A stretch of DNA of 64,000 nt from Verrucomicrobiaceae bacterium (lineage in GTDB: Bacteria > Verrucomicrobiota > Verrucomicrobiia > Verrucomicrobiales > Verrucomicrobiaceae). Positions 44,031 to 53,038 of this stretch are shown here, piece by piece. Each line of letters opens with the position of its first letter. The first letter of the stretch is position 1. The stretch lies in contig CANIBP010000010.1 in assembly GCA_947466075.1 (NCBI GenBank), positions 1-64,000 on the forward strand, in the 5' to 3' direction. The notes under the pieces were generated by a model. That model was not told the origin of the DNA, searched no databases, and worked only from the letters and a program-made list of their open reading frames with translations. The position numbers were made by a program, and so were the translations under genes.

Positions 44031-45239
44031 TCAATCACGTGGCACTTCGACACCACCGATGAAGGCGTGTTGAACATTGAGTCGGCGATTGAGAATGAGA
44101 ACATCGGCCTGCTTGCCTTTTTCGAGGCTGCCGCAGGTTTTGGCGATGCCGGTGCGCTCGGCTGGGGTGAGACTGGCCATGCGAACGGCATCGGGGAGCG
44201 TGGCTGAGGTGCTTTTTTTCATGTGATGCACCATGTGGTCGAGGCCTACGACGGAACTGGCGAGACCTTGGCCGGGAACGAATCCGACATTGCCGTCGCT
44301 CTCGAAAAAGGGGCCGTCATCGTCAGAACCAAAGCGGTAGCGGCCCGGCGGCATGTCGAGGGCGCGGTTGCAGTCGGTGACGAGGCAGAGTTTTTCAGCG
44401 CCCTTCATGCGGAAGGCAAAATCGAGCAGCTCTGGTGAGAGATGCATGCCGTCGGCGATGACCTCGGTGCTCATTTCAGCGGTGGCGAGCACGTACTGCT
44501 CCATGCCGGCCTGCATGGGCGTGCCGAAGCGAGTGCGCAGCGAGGCAACTGAACTCATGGCGCACCAGAAGTGATCGACGTGGCGCATGCCGGCTTTGAA
44601 GGCACGCTCCATCTCCGCCCAGTTCGCGTTTGAGTGACCGCAGGTGATGAGGCAGCGGTGTTTGCGGGCGGTTTGATAAAATTCCTCCGCACCCGGCAAT
44701 TCGGCGGCGCAGGTGGCGATGCGAACGAGATCATCGCGAAACCACCTCTCGTATTCGACGGCATTCGGTGCGCGACGACCCGTGCGTGAATGACAACCGA
44801 CTTTGTCAGCGGCGAAGTAAGGGCCGTAGAGATGCACACCGGCGATGCGGGAACCATGCGCGGCTTCCCAGGTGCGTTTGGCTTCGCGACAGGCACTGAG
44901 CATCGCCATGATCTGCACGGGCGCGCCAGTCGTGGTGGTGGGGAAAATCGTGGTGGTTCCGTGGAGAGCGTGCGCCTTGATGGCGGTGCGCACGGCAGGG
45001 ACCGTGGCGTCCATGAAATCGGCTCCGGCACCGCCGTGAACATGGATGTCGATGAAACCGGGGCTGATGTAGCCGCCTTTGGCATCGATCACGACCGCGT
45101 TCTTTGGTGTGGCGACCTGTTTGCCGATGGCGGTGATTTTTCCGCGTTCACACAGCACCGCGCCTCCCTCAATCAGTGTGTCCGGCAGGATGAGTGTGCC
45201 GTTTTGAATGATGAGCGGCGGGACGGGTGGTGTTTTCAT
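44031..45239 (-). CDS. N-acetylglucosamine-6-phosphate deacetylase-like amidohydrolase
   Basis: The 402-residue amidohydrolase resembles NagA, which removes acetate from GlcNAc-6-phosphate. It has the HxH site in GFIDIHVHGGAGADF, the His in TCGHSNANWAEM, the His in VDHFWCAMSS and the catalytic Asp in LVTDCNRALDMPPG. The usual H-L-E-G-P motif, whose Glu binds the metal, reads H-L-Y-G-P (Tyr138), so the metal site differs from classical NagA. It is probably a divergent subgroup acting on a related amino sugar. Its ATG overlaps the stop of the upstream oxidoreductase gene (45236-45239), so the two are translated together. Confidence 0.8.
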   Translation of the reverse strand: MKTPPVPPLIIQNGTLILPDTLIEGGAVLCERGKITAIGKQVATPKNAVVIDAKGGYISPGFIDIHVHGGAGADFMDATVPAVRTAIKAHALHGTTTIFPTTTTGAPVQIMAMLSACREAKRTWEAAHGSRIAGVHLYGPYFAADKVGCHSRTGRRAPNAVEYERWFRDDLVRIATCAAELPGAEEFYQTARKHRCLITCGHSNANWAEMERAFKAGMRHVDHFWCAMSSVASLRTRFGTPMQAGMEQYVLATAEMSTEVIADGMHLSPELLDFAFRMKGAEKLCLVTDCNRALDMPPGRYRFGSDDDGPFFESDGNVGFVPGQGLASSVVGLDHMVHHMKKSTSATLPDAVRMASLTPAERTGIAKTCGSLEKGKQADVLILNRRLNVQHAFIGGVEVPRD

Positions 45240-46417
45240 AAAAGTGTGAGCGGATTGACACGTGTCTGGAGTGGGAAGGTGACACGCTGGCTACCGAGGC
45301 GGTGCGATTCAAAGACGGAGCTGATCATCTCGATGATTTCACGTCCTTGGACAGCATCGCACAGCGGAGCGCGGTTGTCGCGAATGGCGGCAATGAGATC
45401 GAGGCCGGCAGTTTCGTGAGTTGAGAGTTGTTTGCCGAGATCGACGATGGGTTCAGGCAAGCCGATGCCCGCCGTCGTGATGGGCTGCCAATGACGCGGC
45501 TCCTTGAGCGCTGGATCGAAGGGACTGCCCGCAAGCAGATGCGCGAAGGGTTCCTTGTCGATGCGGAAGTCGATGATGCCCTTTGTGCCGATGATTTGGA
45601 GGCCGAAACCGGCTTGTTTATCACCTGCGTTTTGAACTGAGTCGAAAAACAACGGGATGCCGTTGGTCATTTCGAAGCGGGCATGCACCTCATTTCCGGC
45701 GAGCGCACCGATGCCTTCATCGCCCTCTTTGACGTCGGTCTTGGTAATGGGTTTGCCATCCTGCAGCACCGTGGCGACACAGGATTTTGGTGCACCGCCA
45801 AAGACGCAAGCGAGGTTGAAGATGTGCGAACCTAGCACCCAAAGATCAAGCGAACCGCCACGGGCATCCTCCTTGCCTCGACCCCGCAGTTCGAGCACGC
45901 GGCCAATGGCATCCTCCTTGATCAACTTCGCAATGACCGGCAGCACGGGATGATAGCGATTGCGATGCGCGATGGCGATCTTGGTGCCTGCCTTATCAGC
46001 GGCGGCGATCACTTCATCCACCTCTTGCAGCAAGCGGCAGAACGGCTTTTCGATGTAAATGCCCTTGGCTCCGACTTTGATCGCCGCCAGAAGCATGTCG
46101 CGATGCTGATCCACGTGACGCGGGCCAATGGCAACGATATCCGGTTTGATCTCGGCAAGCATGGCTAGGTAGTCAGCGAAACCTTTGGCAATGCTGAGCT
46201 TTTTCTGCGCTGCGGCTAGTCCGGCTGCGACCGCATCGGCAACGGCGACGATTTCTACAGTGGGAATTTTGAGCCACATCGTATCTAGGCCATGACCGTA
46301 GTTCCCACGCCCGGTGTGGCCAATGACGGCGACACGGATTTTTGGATCCTTTGCGGCAGCGAAACTGGTAGCGGCGAGGGCAGCAGGCAGGGAGGCGAGG
46401 AGGCAGCGGCGGTTCAT
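45236..46417 (-). CDS. Exported Gfo/Idh/MocA-family oxidoreductase
   Basis: The 393-residue protein begins with a Tat-like signal (MNRRCLLASLPAALAATSFAAA) and then a Rossmann fold (IRVAVIGHTGRGNYGHGLD) and the EKP motif in GIYIEKPFCRL. The C-terminal half includes GGSLDLWVLGSHIFNL, corresponding to the substrate domain. Tat export of a cofactor-containing oxidoreductase is common in this family in PVC bacteria. It is coupled to the NagA-like gene, which suggests a step in amino-sugar handling, though one enzyme is exported and the other is not. The start at 46417 fits the signal. Confidence 0.88.
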   Translation of the reverse strand: MNRRCLLASLPAALAATSFAAAKDPKIRVAVIGHTGRGNYGHGLDTMWLKIPTVEIVAVADAVAAGLAAAQKKLSIAKGFADYLAMLAEIKPDIVAIGPRHVDQHRDMLLAAIKVGAKGIYIEKPFCRLLQEVDEVIAAADKAGTKIAIAHRNRYHPVLPVIAKLIKEDAIGRVLELRGRGKEDARGGSLDLWVLGSHIFNLACVFGGAPKSCVATVLQDGKPITKTDVKEGDEGIGALAGNEVHARFEMTNGIPLFFDSVQNAGDKQAGFGLQIIGTKGIIDFRIDKEPFAHLLAGSPFDPALKEPRHWQPITTAGIGLPEPIVDLGKQLSTHETAGLDLIAAIRDNRAPLCDAVQGREIIEMISSVFESHRLGSQRVTFPLQTRVNPLTLL

Positions 46418-46603
46418 GCATGACAAGAACGCTACCACCACCCCCAAACAAGCAGGCAGATCGCATTTGCAGCATTTCACATGCCCAAAGCACCACGCAC
46501 TTTGACGTCCGCGCTCAACCTTTTGAGTTTGTTTACGCCAAATTGTGTCTATTCATGTCCAAGCGTCCATTCCCAACCACCGCAGGACTAAACAAACCCA
46601 TCC

Positions 46604-49075
46604 ATGTCAGACACTCACGAGCATGCCGCAGGCGACTCCGTGCCGGAGTTGAAGCAGCGCATTCAGGAACTGGAAGGCATGCTGCATGCATGCCGAGTGT
46701 GCCTGCCAAATGCCCCGGCAGAGGCTGTGCGTGAGCTTGCAGAGAGCGAGGAACGGTTTGCCCTAGCTGTGCGCGGCACGAACGACGGCATCTGGGACTG
46801 GGATCTGAAAACCGACGTGGTGTATTTCGCCCCGCGTTTCAAACAACTCTTGGGTCACACCGATGACGAGATGAAGAATCTGTTCTCGGAGTTCGAGTCA
46901 CGGCTGCATGACGAGGATCGTGAACGCATTCTGGCGGCGCTCAAGGCGCATGTGGACCAACAGGTTCCCTATGATGTGGAATACCGTCTGCGGCGCAAAG
47001 ATGGCGTTTACCGCTGGTTCCGGGCACGCGGTAGTGCCTTACGCGATGCCGCAGGCCATCCTTACCGCATGGCTGGATCGATCACGGACATCACGGACCA
47101 GAAGGAGTCCATCCAAGCGCTGGCACGGAGCGAGGAGCGTTTCTCGCTAGCCGTGCGCGGCACGAACGACGGTATCTGGGACTGGGACATCCGCACCGGT
47201 GAAGTCTTCTTTTCCCCGCCGTGGAAAAGCATGATCGGCTACGAGGATGACGAACTAGAGAATGTCTTCGCCACTTTTGACAAACTACTGCATCCCGAAG
47301 ATCACGAACGTGTGATGGCGACATTGAATGACTATCTGGAGAGTCGCATCCCACGCTATTCAGTCGAGTTTCGCTTCAAACATAAGGATGGCTCATGGCG
47401 CTGGATCCTCGCCCGCGGCCGTTCTTTGCGTGATAAGAGTGGCAAACCCTACCGCATGGCTGGCTCGCACACCGATGTGACCGAGCGGAAGCATGACGAG
47501 GAGGAACTGCACAAGGCACGGCAGGCCGCCGAGGCCGCCAATAGCGCCAAAAGCGTCTTCCTGGCGAACATGAGCCATGAAATCCGTACGCCAATGAATG
47601 GCGTCATCGGCATGAGTGAACTGTTGCTTGGCACCACGCTCGATGATTCGCAGCGTGAGTACCAGAACATGCTCAAGGATTCCGCTGACTCGCTGCTCGA
47701 ACTGCTCAACGACATCCTCGACTTTTCCAAAATCGAGGCTGGCAAGATGGATCTGGACTCCCACGAGTTTGACCTCAACACGATCGTCACTGAAACCGTA
47801 CAGGCCATGGGCATCCGCGCCTTTCAAAAACGGCTCGTGCTGCTGCACCACATCAGTCCCGATGTGCCGGCACGTCTGCTCGGCGATGATGGGCGACTGC
47901 GGCAAATACTCATCAATCTCGTCGGCAACGCGATTAAATTTACGCACAAGGGTGGCGTCACCGTGGAGGTTAATGTGGAATCTGGCACCGCCGATGCCCT
48001 CATGCTCCACTTCAAGATCAATGACACTGGTATTGGCATCAGTCCCGAGATGCATGAGAGCATCTTTGAGGCCTTTACCCAGGCGGAGGCATCCACCACG
48101 CGGCGCTATGGTGGCACCGGCCTGGGTCTAGCCATTTGCCGAGACCTCGTCACGCTGATGCAGGGCCGCATCTGGGTTGAGAGTCAGCTCGGGGTTGGCA
48201 GCACGTTCCACTTCACCGCTGCCTTTGGCCGCACCAGCGGGATTTCGATCAAACCACTCTCACCACGGTTCCAACCCGTCATGACCGCTCCGGCCTCCAT
48301 GAGAGTGCTGGTTGTCGAAGACGGCCACGTCAATCAACTCGTCAGCGCCCGCATGCTCGAGAAACGTGGTCACCTTGTCACGCTGGCCTCCAGCGGCCAG
48401 GAGGCCATCGACTTCTTCAATAGCGAGCCGTTTGACGCCATCCTCATGGATGTGCAGATGCCGGGCATGAATGGATTCGAGGCCACTGCCGCCATCCGCG
48501 AGATCGAAAAGAAGAGTGGCGAGCATGTGCGCATCATCGCCATGACGGCCAATGCCATGAAAGGTGATCGCGAAGATTGCTTGGCCGCAGGCATGGACGA
48601 CTACATCGCCAAACCGTTGCGCTCGGTAGAGCTGTTTCAGGTCTTGGAGAAAAACTCACGGCGGTCAATGGTTCAAGAACCGGAGCAACCTTTCACTCGA
48701 GTTGAAGCTGCGGCAATTAGGCCACCAGTCGAATCCGTGCCATTTGATCTCGCCGCTTTCCGTGAATCCGCCGGTGATGAGAAACTGATGCGTAAGCTCA
48801 TCGCCATCTTCCCCGAAGACACACAGAAATATCTGAAGAAAGCCGAAAAAGCGCTCGCTGCAGGCAAGGCCAAACCACTCTACGAAGCAGCCCACTCACT
48901 TAAAGGCATGCTCGGCGTTTATGCTGCCGACAAAGCTCTCCGTCTTGCCTCCGAACTCAGTGAATATGCCCATGCCGGCGATTTGAAGGGTGCGCAGCTC
49001 ATGTACGATCAGTTGAAAAAAGAATGCGCCACGCTCAATGAGGCATTGATGGGCGCTTACGACCCTGGCATCTGA
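46604..49075 (+). CDS. Cytoplasmic hybrid histidine kinase PAS-PAS-HisKA-HATPase-REC-HPt
   Basis: The 823-residue kinase has no transmembrane segment. A short coiled-coil start is followed by two closely similar PAS/PAC units (each with RGTNDGIWDWD and ending YRMAGS-x-T-D-x-T), at about 50-170 and 175-305. The His site is FLANMSHEIRTPMNGVIGM; the ATPase has NLVGNAIKFTHKGG, DTGIGI and GTGLGLAICRDLV. A receiver domain (VLVVEDGHVNQLV, ILMDVQMPGMNG) and a C-terminal HPt domain with the His in AAHSLKGMLGVY complete a full phosphorelay. The adjacent, convergent receiver/metallo-hydrolase gene is a plausible output partner. Confidence 0.93.
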   Translation: MSDTHEHAAGDSVPELKQRIQELEGMLHACRVCLPNAPAEAVRELAESEERFALAVRGTNDGIWDWDLKTDVVYFAPRFKQLLGHTDDEMKNLFSEFESRLHDEDRERILAALKAHVDQQVPYDVEYRLRRKDGVYRWFRARGSALRDAAGHPYRMAGSITDITDQKESIQALARSEERFSLAVRGTNDGIWDWDIRTGEVFFSPPWKSMIGYEDDELENVFATFDKLLHPEDHERVMATLNDYLESRIPRYSVEFRFKHKDGSWRWILARGRSLRDKSGKPYRMAGSHTDVTERKHDEEELHKARQAAEAANSAKSVFLANMSHEIRTPMNGVIGMSELLLGTTLDDSQREYQNMLKDSADSLLELLNDILDFSKIEAGKMDLDSHEFDLNTIVTETVQAMGIRAFQKRLVLLHHISPDVPARLLGDDGRLRQILINLVGNAIKFTHKGGVTVEVNVESGTADALMLHFKINDTGIGISPEMHESIFEAFTQAEASTTRRYGGTGLGLAICRDLVTLMQGRIWVESQLGVGSTFHFTAAFGRTSGISIKPLSPRFQPVMTAPASMRVLVVEDGHVNQLVSARMLEKRGHLVTLASSGQEAIDFFNSEPFDAILMDVQMPGMNGFEATAAIREIEKKSGEHVRIIAMTANAMKGDREDCLAAGMDDYIAKPLRSVELFQVLEKNSRRSMVQEPEQPFTRVEAAAIRPPVESVPFDLAAFRESAGDEKLMRKLIAIFPEDTQKYLKKAEKALAAGKAKPLYEAAHSLKGMLGVYAADKALRLASELSEYAHAGDLKGAQLMYDQLKKECATLNEALMGAYDPGI

Positions 49076-49076
49076 A

Positions 49077-50411
49077 TCAGCGATATTCTGCCATGCCGTC
49101 GTAGGCATGAACCACGTGGATCGGATAGCCGATTTCACGCAAAATCTGCCGCGTCAGGTTCAACTTCGCATGCAGCGCCGTGTCATCGTGATCAGGGTCG
49201 TGATGCACCACGATCCATTTCTTGGCATTCACCAACTTCGTCAGCGCACAGGCTGTGGCGAGGTTTGAATGGCCCCAGCCAATACGCTTGGGATAATCCG
49301 TCGGCAAATATTGCGCTTCGTGGATCAACAGGTCCACACCGTCGAGGAATTTCACCATCGGATCGTAGGGCACCACCAAGTTCGAATCACGCGTCAACAA
49401 GGCTGGGGAGCCGGTGTAACCCTGCAGGAATTCATTGTCGGGAATGAGCGCAACGCTCCAGCCATCGTGCGTCACTTTGAAGCCCACGGTCGCGCCGGGA
49501 TGCTGCGTGAATTCGCGCGTCACGGTCACATCACCAATTTTCACCGGTGCATCGTCCAGAAACACAAAATTGATCTTGGCGCGCAGGTCCTCACGCTGAA
49601 TCGGAAAGTAATCCCGGTCCATCTGGCCACATAGTAGGGATTCGATGTTCTTGCCAAAACCACGCTCGCCATAAACCGTGATCTCAAAGCCTGGCATATA
49701 AATCGGCGTGAAAAATGGGAAGCCTTGAATGTGATCCCAATGCGTGTGCGTGATGAAAAGATGGACATGGCACGGGCCACCAGCCAGAAACGACTGCCCG
49801 GCATCACGCAGACCGGAACCGGCATCAAACATGATGCGATCCTTACCGGTGTTATACTCGAAGCACGTCGTATTCCCGCCATGCTGCGCATAACGCGCTC
49901 CGCACACTGGAATCGAGCCACGCGTTCCCCAAAGCCTCACATGCGGTCGTTTGATGTCCAGCACTGGCGCGTACTGTTCCGCCGCCGCCGGAATATGATC
50001 ACGATGCGTCACCCCCTTTGCGGAAGGTGCTTCATGGAAATGCTGCCGTAACTTCTCTAGTAGTAGTTCAGGATCGAACGGCTTGATCAAGACGTCCACC
50101 GGTCCGGTCTGCTGGATATGCTTCAGCTCTGTCGAGTAATCCTTCGCCGTGCAGACGATCACCGGCAGGTTTTGCGTCGCCTGCTGTGCCCGCACATGCC
50201 GCAGCACCTCCAGGCCGTTCATCTTCGGCATGATCAAATCCAGGACCAGCATGTCCGGCTTGAACTCCTCGATCTGCTCCAGGCACTCCTCGCCATCCTC
50301 CGCTACACGCACGATGTATCCATGCTGTTCAAGTGCATGCGACATCCGCAGCGAGATGGCACGAACATCCTCGGCCAGAAGGATTTTTTTGGGTTGGGTG
50401 GGTGTCGCCAT
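49077..50411 (-). CDS. Receiver domain fused to a metallo-beta-lactamase-fold hydrolase
   Basis: The 444-residue protein starts with a CheY-like receiver (KKILLAEDVRAISLRMSHAL, Asp in MLVLDLIMPKMNG, Lys in VDVLIKPFDPELL). After a linker it carries an MBL-fold domain with LWGTRGSIPVCG, HGGNTTCFEY, DAGSGLRD, the metal motif HTHWDH, and a late GWGHSNLATA and VVHHDPDHDD. The MBL type resembles PhnP-like or cyclic-nucleotide phosphodiesterase-like hydrolases. Phosphorylation probably gates the hydrolase. The stop is one base from the stop of the convergent hybrid kinase gene. Confidence 0.9.
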   Translation of the reverse strand: MATPTQPKKILLAEDVRAISLRMSHALEQHGYIVRVAEDGEECLEQIEEFKPDMLVLDLIMPKMNGLEVLRHVRAQQATQNLPVIVCTAKDYSTELKHIQQTGPVDVLIKPFDPELLLEKLRQHFHEAPSAKGVTHRDHIPAAAEQYAPVLDIKRPHVRLWGTRGSIPVCGARYAQHGGNTTCFEYNTGKDRIMFDAGSGLRDAGQSFLAGGPCHVHLFITHTHWDHIQGFPFFTPIYMPGFEITVYGERGFGKNIESLLCGQMDRDYFPIQREDLRAKINFVFLDDAPVKIGDVTVTREFTQHPGATVGFKVTHDGWSVALIPDNEFLQGYTGSPALLTRDSNLVVPYDPMVKFLDGVDLLIHEAQYLPTDYPKRIGWGHSNLATACALTKLVNAKKWIVVHHDPDHDDTALHAKLNLTRQILREIGYPIHVVHAYDGMAEYR

Positions 50412-50445
50412 GTCTTACCTCTGTACTAATACGCGCATGGTCTGT

Positions 50446-50522
50446 TGGTCGGGCGGGCGGGATTCGAACCCACGACCTCTTCGTCCCGAACGAAGCGCTC
50501 TAGTAGGCTGAGCCACACCCCG
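50446..50522 (-). tRNA. tRNA-Pro (anticodon CGG)
   Basis: Read on the minus strand, the 77 bases start CGGGGTG-TG-GCTC and contain the anticodon arm CTTCG-TTCGGGA-CGAAG with anticodon CGG, the T arm GTGGG-TTCGAAT-CCCGC, and end with discriminator A and an encoded CCA. The proline identity elements C1-G72 and A73 are present. The acceptor stem has two apparent mismatches (positions 5-68 and 6-67). It lies alone between the receiver/MBL gene and the dehydratase gene. Confidence 0.9.
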
Positions 50523-50618
50523 CCTTTGTCAGCAATGACTCGTGCGGTTTCCGCTTTCGGCATTGCTGCCGTCTGGCGGGCGGGACGGATTGGTAACCTC
50601 TCCATCGAATGACGCAAG

Positions 50619-52361
50619 TTAGAAGATGTCCGGCTCCGGCACCGCAGGGCCGTGCTGGAGGAAGTCAAAGTCAGCGCCTTGGTCCGCCTGCGTGACGTGA
50701 TCGACGAAGAGCTTCGCGTAGCCGCGATGATAACGTGCTGGCGCTGGCTTCCATGACGCACGGCGCTTCTCCAGCTCCTCATCGCTCACATGCAGATGCA
50801 GTTTGCGGTTCGGCACGTCGAGTTCGATGAGGTCGCCGGTTTCCACGAGCGCCAGCGGGCCTCCGACAGCGCTTTCAGGCGCGATGTGAAGGACGCAGGC
50901 ACCGTAGCTGGTGCCGCTCATGCGGCAGTCGGTCAGGCGCACCATGTCGCGGATGCCTTGCATGATGAGCTTCTTTGGAATCGGGAGCTGGCCCCACTCG
51001 GGCATGCCGGGAGCACCCACAGGACCTGCCCCACGAAGGATGAGCACGGTGTCTTTGGTCACATCGAGGTTCATGTCGTCGATGCAGGCCTTCATGGCCG
51101 GATAGCTGTCAAAAACAAGTGCGGGTCCGGTGTGTGTGCAGAGTTCCTTCGTGGCGGCGGCGTGTTTGATGACCGCACCATTCGGGCAAAGGTTGCCACG
51201 CAAGATGGCGGTGCCGCCGTCGGGCTGGAGCGGATTTTTCGGCGTGCGGATGACGTCGTCGTTGTGGATGATCGCGTCGGCGATGTCTTCGCCGAGCGTC
51301 TTGCCGGTGATGGTGGGCACATCGGTGTGCAAAAGCTCGCGCATTCCATTGAGCAGTGCTTGGAGACCGCCAGCGAGATAAAACTCCTCCATCAAATACT
51401 TGCCCGCAGGCCGCATGTTGGCCAGCAGAGGGATTTTGCGGCTGATCTCGTCGAATTTCTCCAGCGGCAGCTTGATGCCGAGCCGTCCAGCCATGGCGAC
51501 GAGATGAACGATGGCGTTCGTGCTGCCGCCGAGCGCCATATCGACAGCGATGGCGTTTTCAAACGAGCGCTCAGTGACGATGCCGGATGGTTTGCGGTCC
51601 AGCCATACGTTCTCGACGATCTGACGGCCCGCGGCCGCCGCGATGCGTGTGTGAGCGCTGTCCACGGCGGGAATCGACGATGCGCCGGGCATGCAGAGGC
51701 CGAGCGTCTCCGCCAAAGCGGTGAGCGTGCTCGCGGTGCCCATCGTCATACAATGACCTGGACTGCGGGCGATGCCGTCCTCGATCTCGCACCACTGCTC
51801 CCAGCTCAAATTGCCCGCGCGTTTTTCGTCCCAGTATTTCCACACATCGCTGCCGCTGCCGAGCGTCTCGCCGCGCCAGTTGCCTTTCATCATCGGGCCG
51901 CAGGGCATATAGATCACGGGGATGTCCATGCTGAAGGCACCCATGAGCAGCCCCGGCGTGGATTTGTCGCACCCGCCGAGTAAGACCGCACCGTCGATGG
52001 GATTTGCGCGGAGCATTTCCTCAGTCTCCATCGCCAAAAAATTGCGATGAAACATCGCCGTCGGCTTCGTGAGCATCTCGCCCGCCGACATGACCGGAAT
52101 CTCCATCGGATGACCGCCCGCCTGCAAAATGCCGCGCTTCACCGCGTCCGCAGTGAGCCTCAAGTGCATGTGGCAGGAGTTCAGATCGCTCCAGGTGTTC
52201 AGAATGCCGATCACCGGCTTACCCACGATGTCCTTGCTGCCCCAGCCGTTCTGTTTCGCCCGCGAACGATGACCAAAGGAGCGCAGTTCATCCCGGCCAT
52301 ACCAGCGCCAGGATCGGAGTTGTTCGGGAGTTTTGGGAGCGGGTGTGTTTACGGAGGCCAT
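50619..52361 (-). CDS. IlvD/Edd-family dehydratase, probable sugar-acid (pentonate) dehydratase
   Basis: The 580-residue protein is an Fe-S dehydratase of the IlvD/Edd family. The cluster-binding Cys residues appear in NSCHMHL, LLGGCDKSTPG and PGHCMTMGTAST. The C-terminal block RMSGTSYGACVLHIAPESAVGGPLALV, the RSWRWYGRDELRSFGHRSR N-terminus and the length fit L-arabonate/pentonate dehydratases better than dihydroxy-acid dehydratase of branched-chain synthesis. It would dehydrate an aldonate to a 2-keto-3-deoxy acid. The start at 52361 is preferred over 52451. It follows hicBA on the same strand after a 114-base gap. Confidence 0.88.
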   Translation of the reverse strand: MASVNTPAPKTPEQLRSWRWYGRDELRSFGHRSRAKQNGWGSKDIVGKPVIGILNTWSDLNSCHMHLRLTADAVKRGILQAGGHPMEIPVMSAGEMLTKPTAMFHRNFLAMETEEMLRANPIDGAVLLGGCDKSTPGLLMGAFSMDIPVIYMPCGPMMKGNWRGETLGSGSDVWKYWDEKRAGNLSWEQWCEIEDGIARSPGHCMTMGTASTLTALAETLGLCMPGASSIPAVDSAHTRIAAAAGRQIVENVWLDRKPSGIVTERSFENAIAVDMALGGSTNAIVHLVAMAGRLGIKLPLEKFDEISRKIPLLANMRPAGKYLMEEFYLAGGLQALLNGMRELLHTDVPTITGKTLGEDIADAIIHNDDVIRTPKNPLQPDGGTAILRGNLCPNGAVIKHAAATKELCTHTGPALVFDSYPAMKACIDDMNLDVTKDTVLILRGAGPVGAPGMPEWGQLPIPKKLIMQGIRDMVRLTDCRMSGTSYGACVLHIAPESAVGGPLALVETGDLIELDVPNRKLHLHVSDEELEKRRASWKPAPARYHRGYAKLFVDHVTQADQGADFDFLQHGPAVPEPDIF

Positions 52362-52475
52362 TTTGACAGGATTTACAAGATTCGGGTGGATTAACAGGAG
52401 GGATCGCCTCCGGTCAAATCGTCCTCGTTCTCCTACTCGTCCTCGATCCAATCGCTCCGCAGTCCGACAGACGCC

Positions 52476-52691
52476 CTACTCCAAGTCTTTCGCCTCCAGC
52501 TCTGTCTGATTCAAAATCTTGCGCAGCAAGCCCGGACCAATCGTTTCGCCCGCATGCACCGGCACCACCGTCTGTCGGCCATCAGGATGCTGAATCACAT
52601 GATGACTGCCATGCACGCGCACCAAAATGAAGCCGTGCCCTTTCAGACACTTCATCAGTTCTTTCCCAGTGAGGCGTGGGAGACGAGGCAT
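52476..52691 (-). CDS. hicA: HicA-type mRNA interferase toxin
   Basis: The 71-residue protein is a HicA toxin: RLTGKELMKCLKGHGFILVRVHGSHHVIQHP carries the catalytic His in GSHHV, and VVPVHAGETIGPGLLRKIL is the second family block. It binds double-stranded RNA and cleaves mRNA when not neutralised. It is encoded three bases downstream of hicB, the antitoxin-first order. Confidence 0.92.
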   Translation of the reverse strand: MPRLPRLTGKELMKCLKGHGFILVRVHGSHHVIQHPDGRQTVVPVHAGETIGPGLLRKILNQTELEAKDLE

Positions 52692-52694
52692 GCG

Positions 52695-52913
52695 CTAAAC
52701 CATCACGCGTTGAACGCCGACGAACTCTGATTTTTCCGGCACCACGCCAGCGACACCCAAACAAGCCTCAATGGCCTCGCGGATGCGCTTCATCAGCGTG
52801 TCGTAGGTCTTGGCCTGCGTGTAGCAGCCAGGAATCTGCGGCACGCTGGCCACCAGCCAGCCGTCTTCGTCACGTTCGATGACGACATGGAAATCGCGGG
52901 GCTTCTTTTTCAT
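52695..52913 (-). CDS. hicB: HicB-type antitoxin
   Basis: The 72-residue protein is a short HicB antitoxin with the HicB fold (FHVVIERDEDGWLVASVPQIPGCYTQAKT followed by a helix with IREAIEACL). It lacks a clear C-terminal DNA-binding domain. It precedes hicA by three bases. The 125-base region upstream (52914-53038) is shared with the divergent heme-binding protein gene. Confidence 0.9.
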   Translation of the reverse strand: MKKKPRDFHVVIERDEDGWLVASVPQIPGCYTQAKTYDTLMKRIREAIEACLGVAGVVPEKSEFVGVQRVMV

Positions 52914-53038
52914 GCGGACAGTCTAGGGCGCGGCCATCATCTCGCAAGTCCCGCGCTGAGGCTGGCCGATTCCGTCCAAACCATGTCCGACATCAAGCTT
53001 GCAGTGGTGCCATTGTTCCGAGTAGAACCCAACCACGC

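Noticed and set aside
50790..51983. 397-codon plus-strand open frame opposite the dehydratase
   Set aside because: Antisense to a full-length IlvD/Edd protein with conserved cluster Cys residues.
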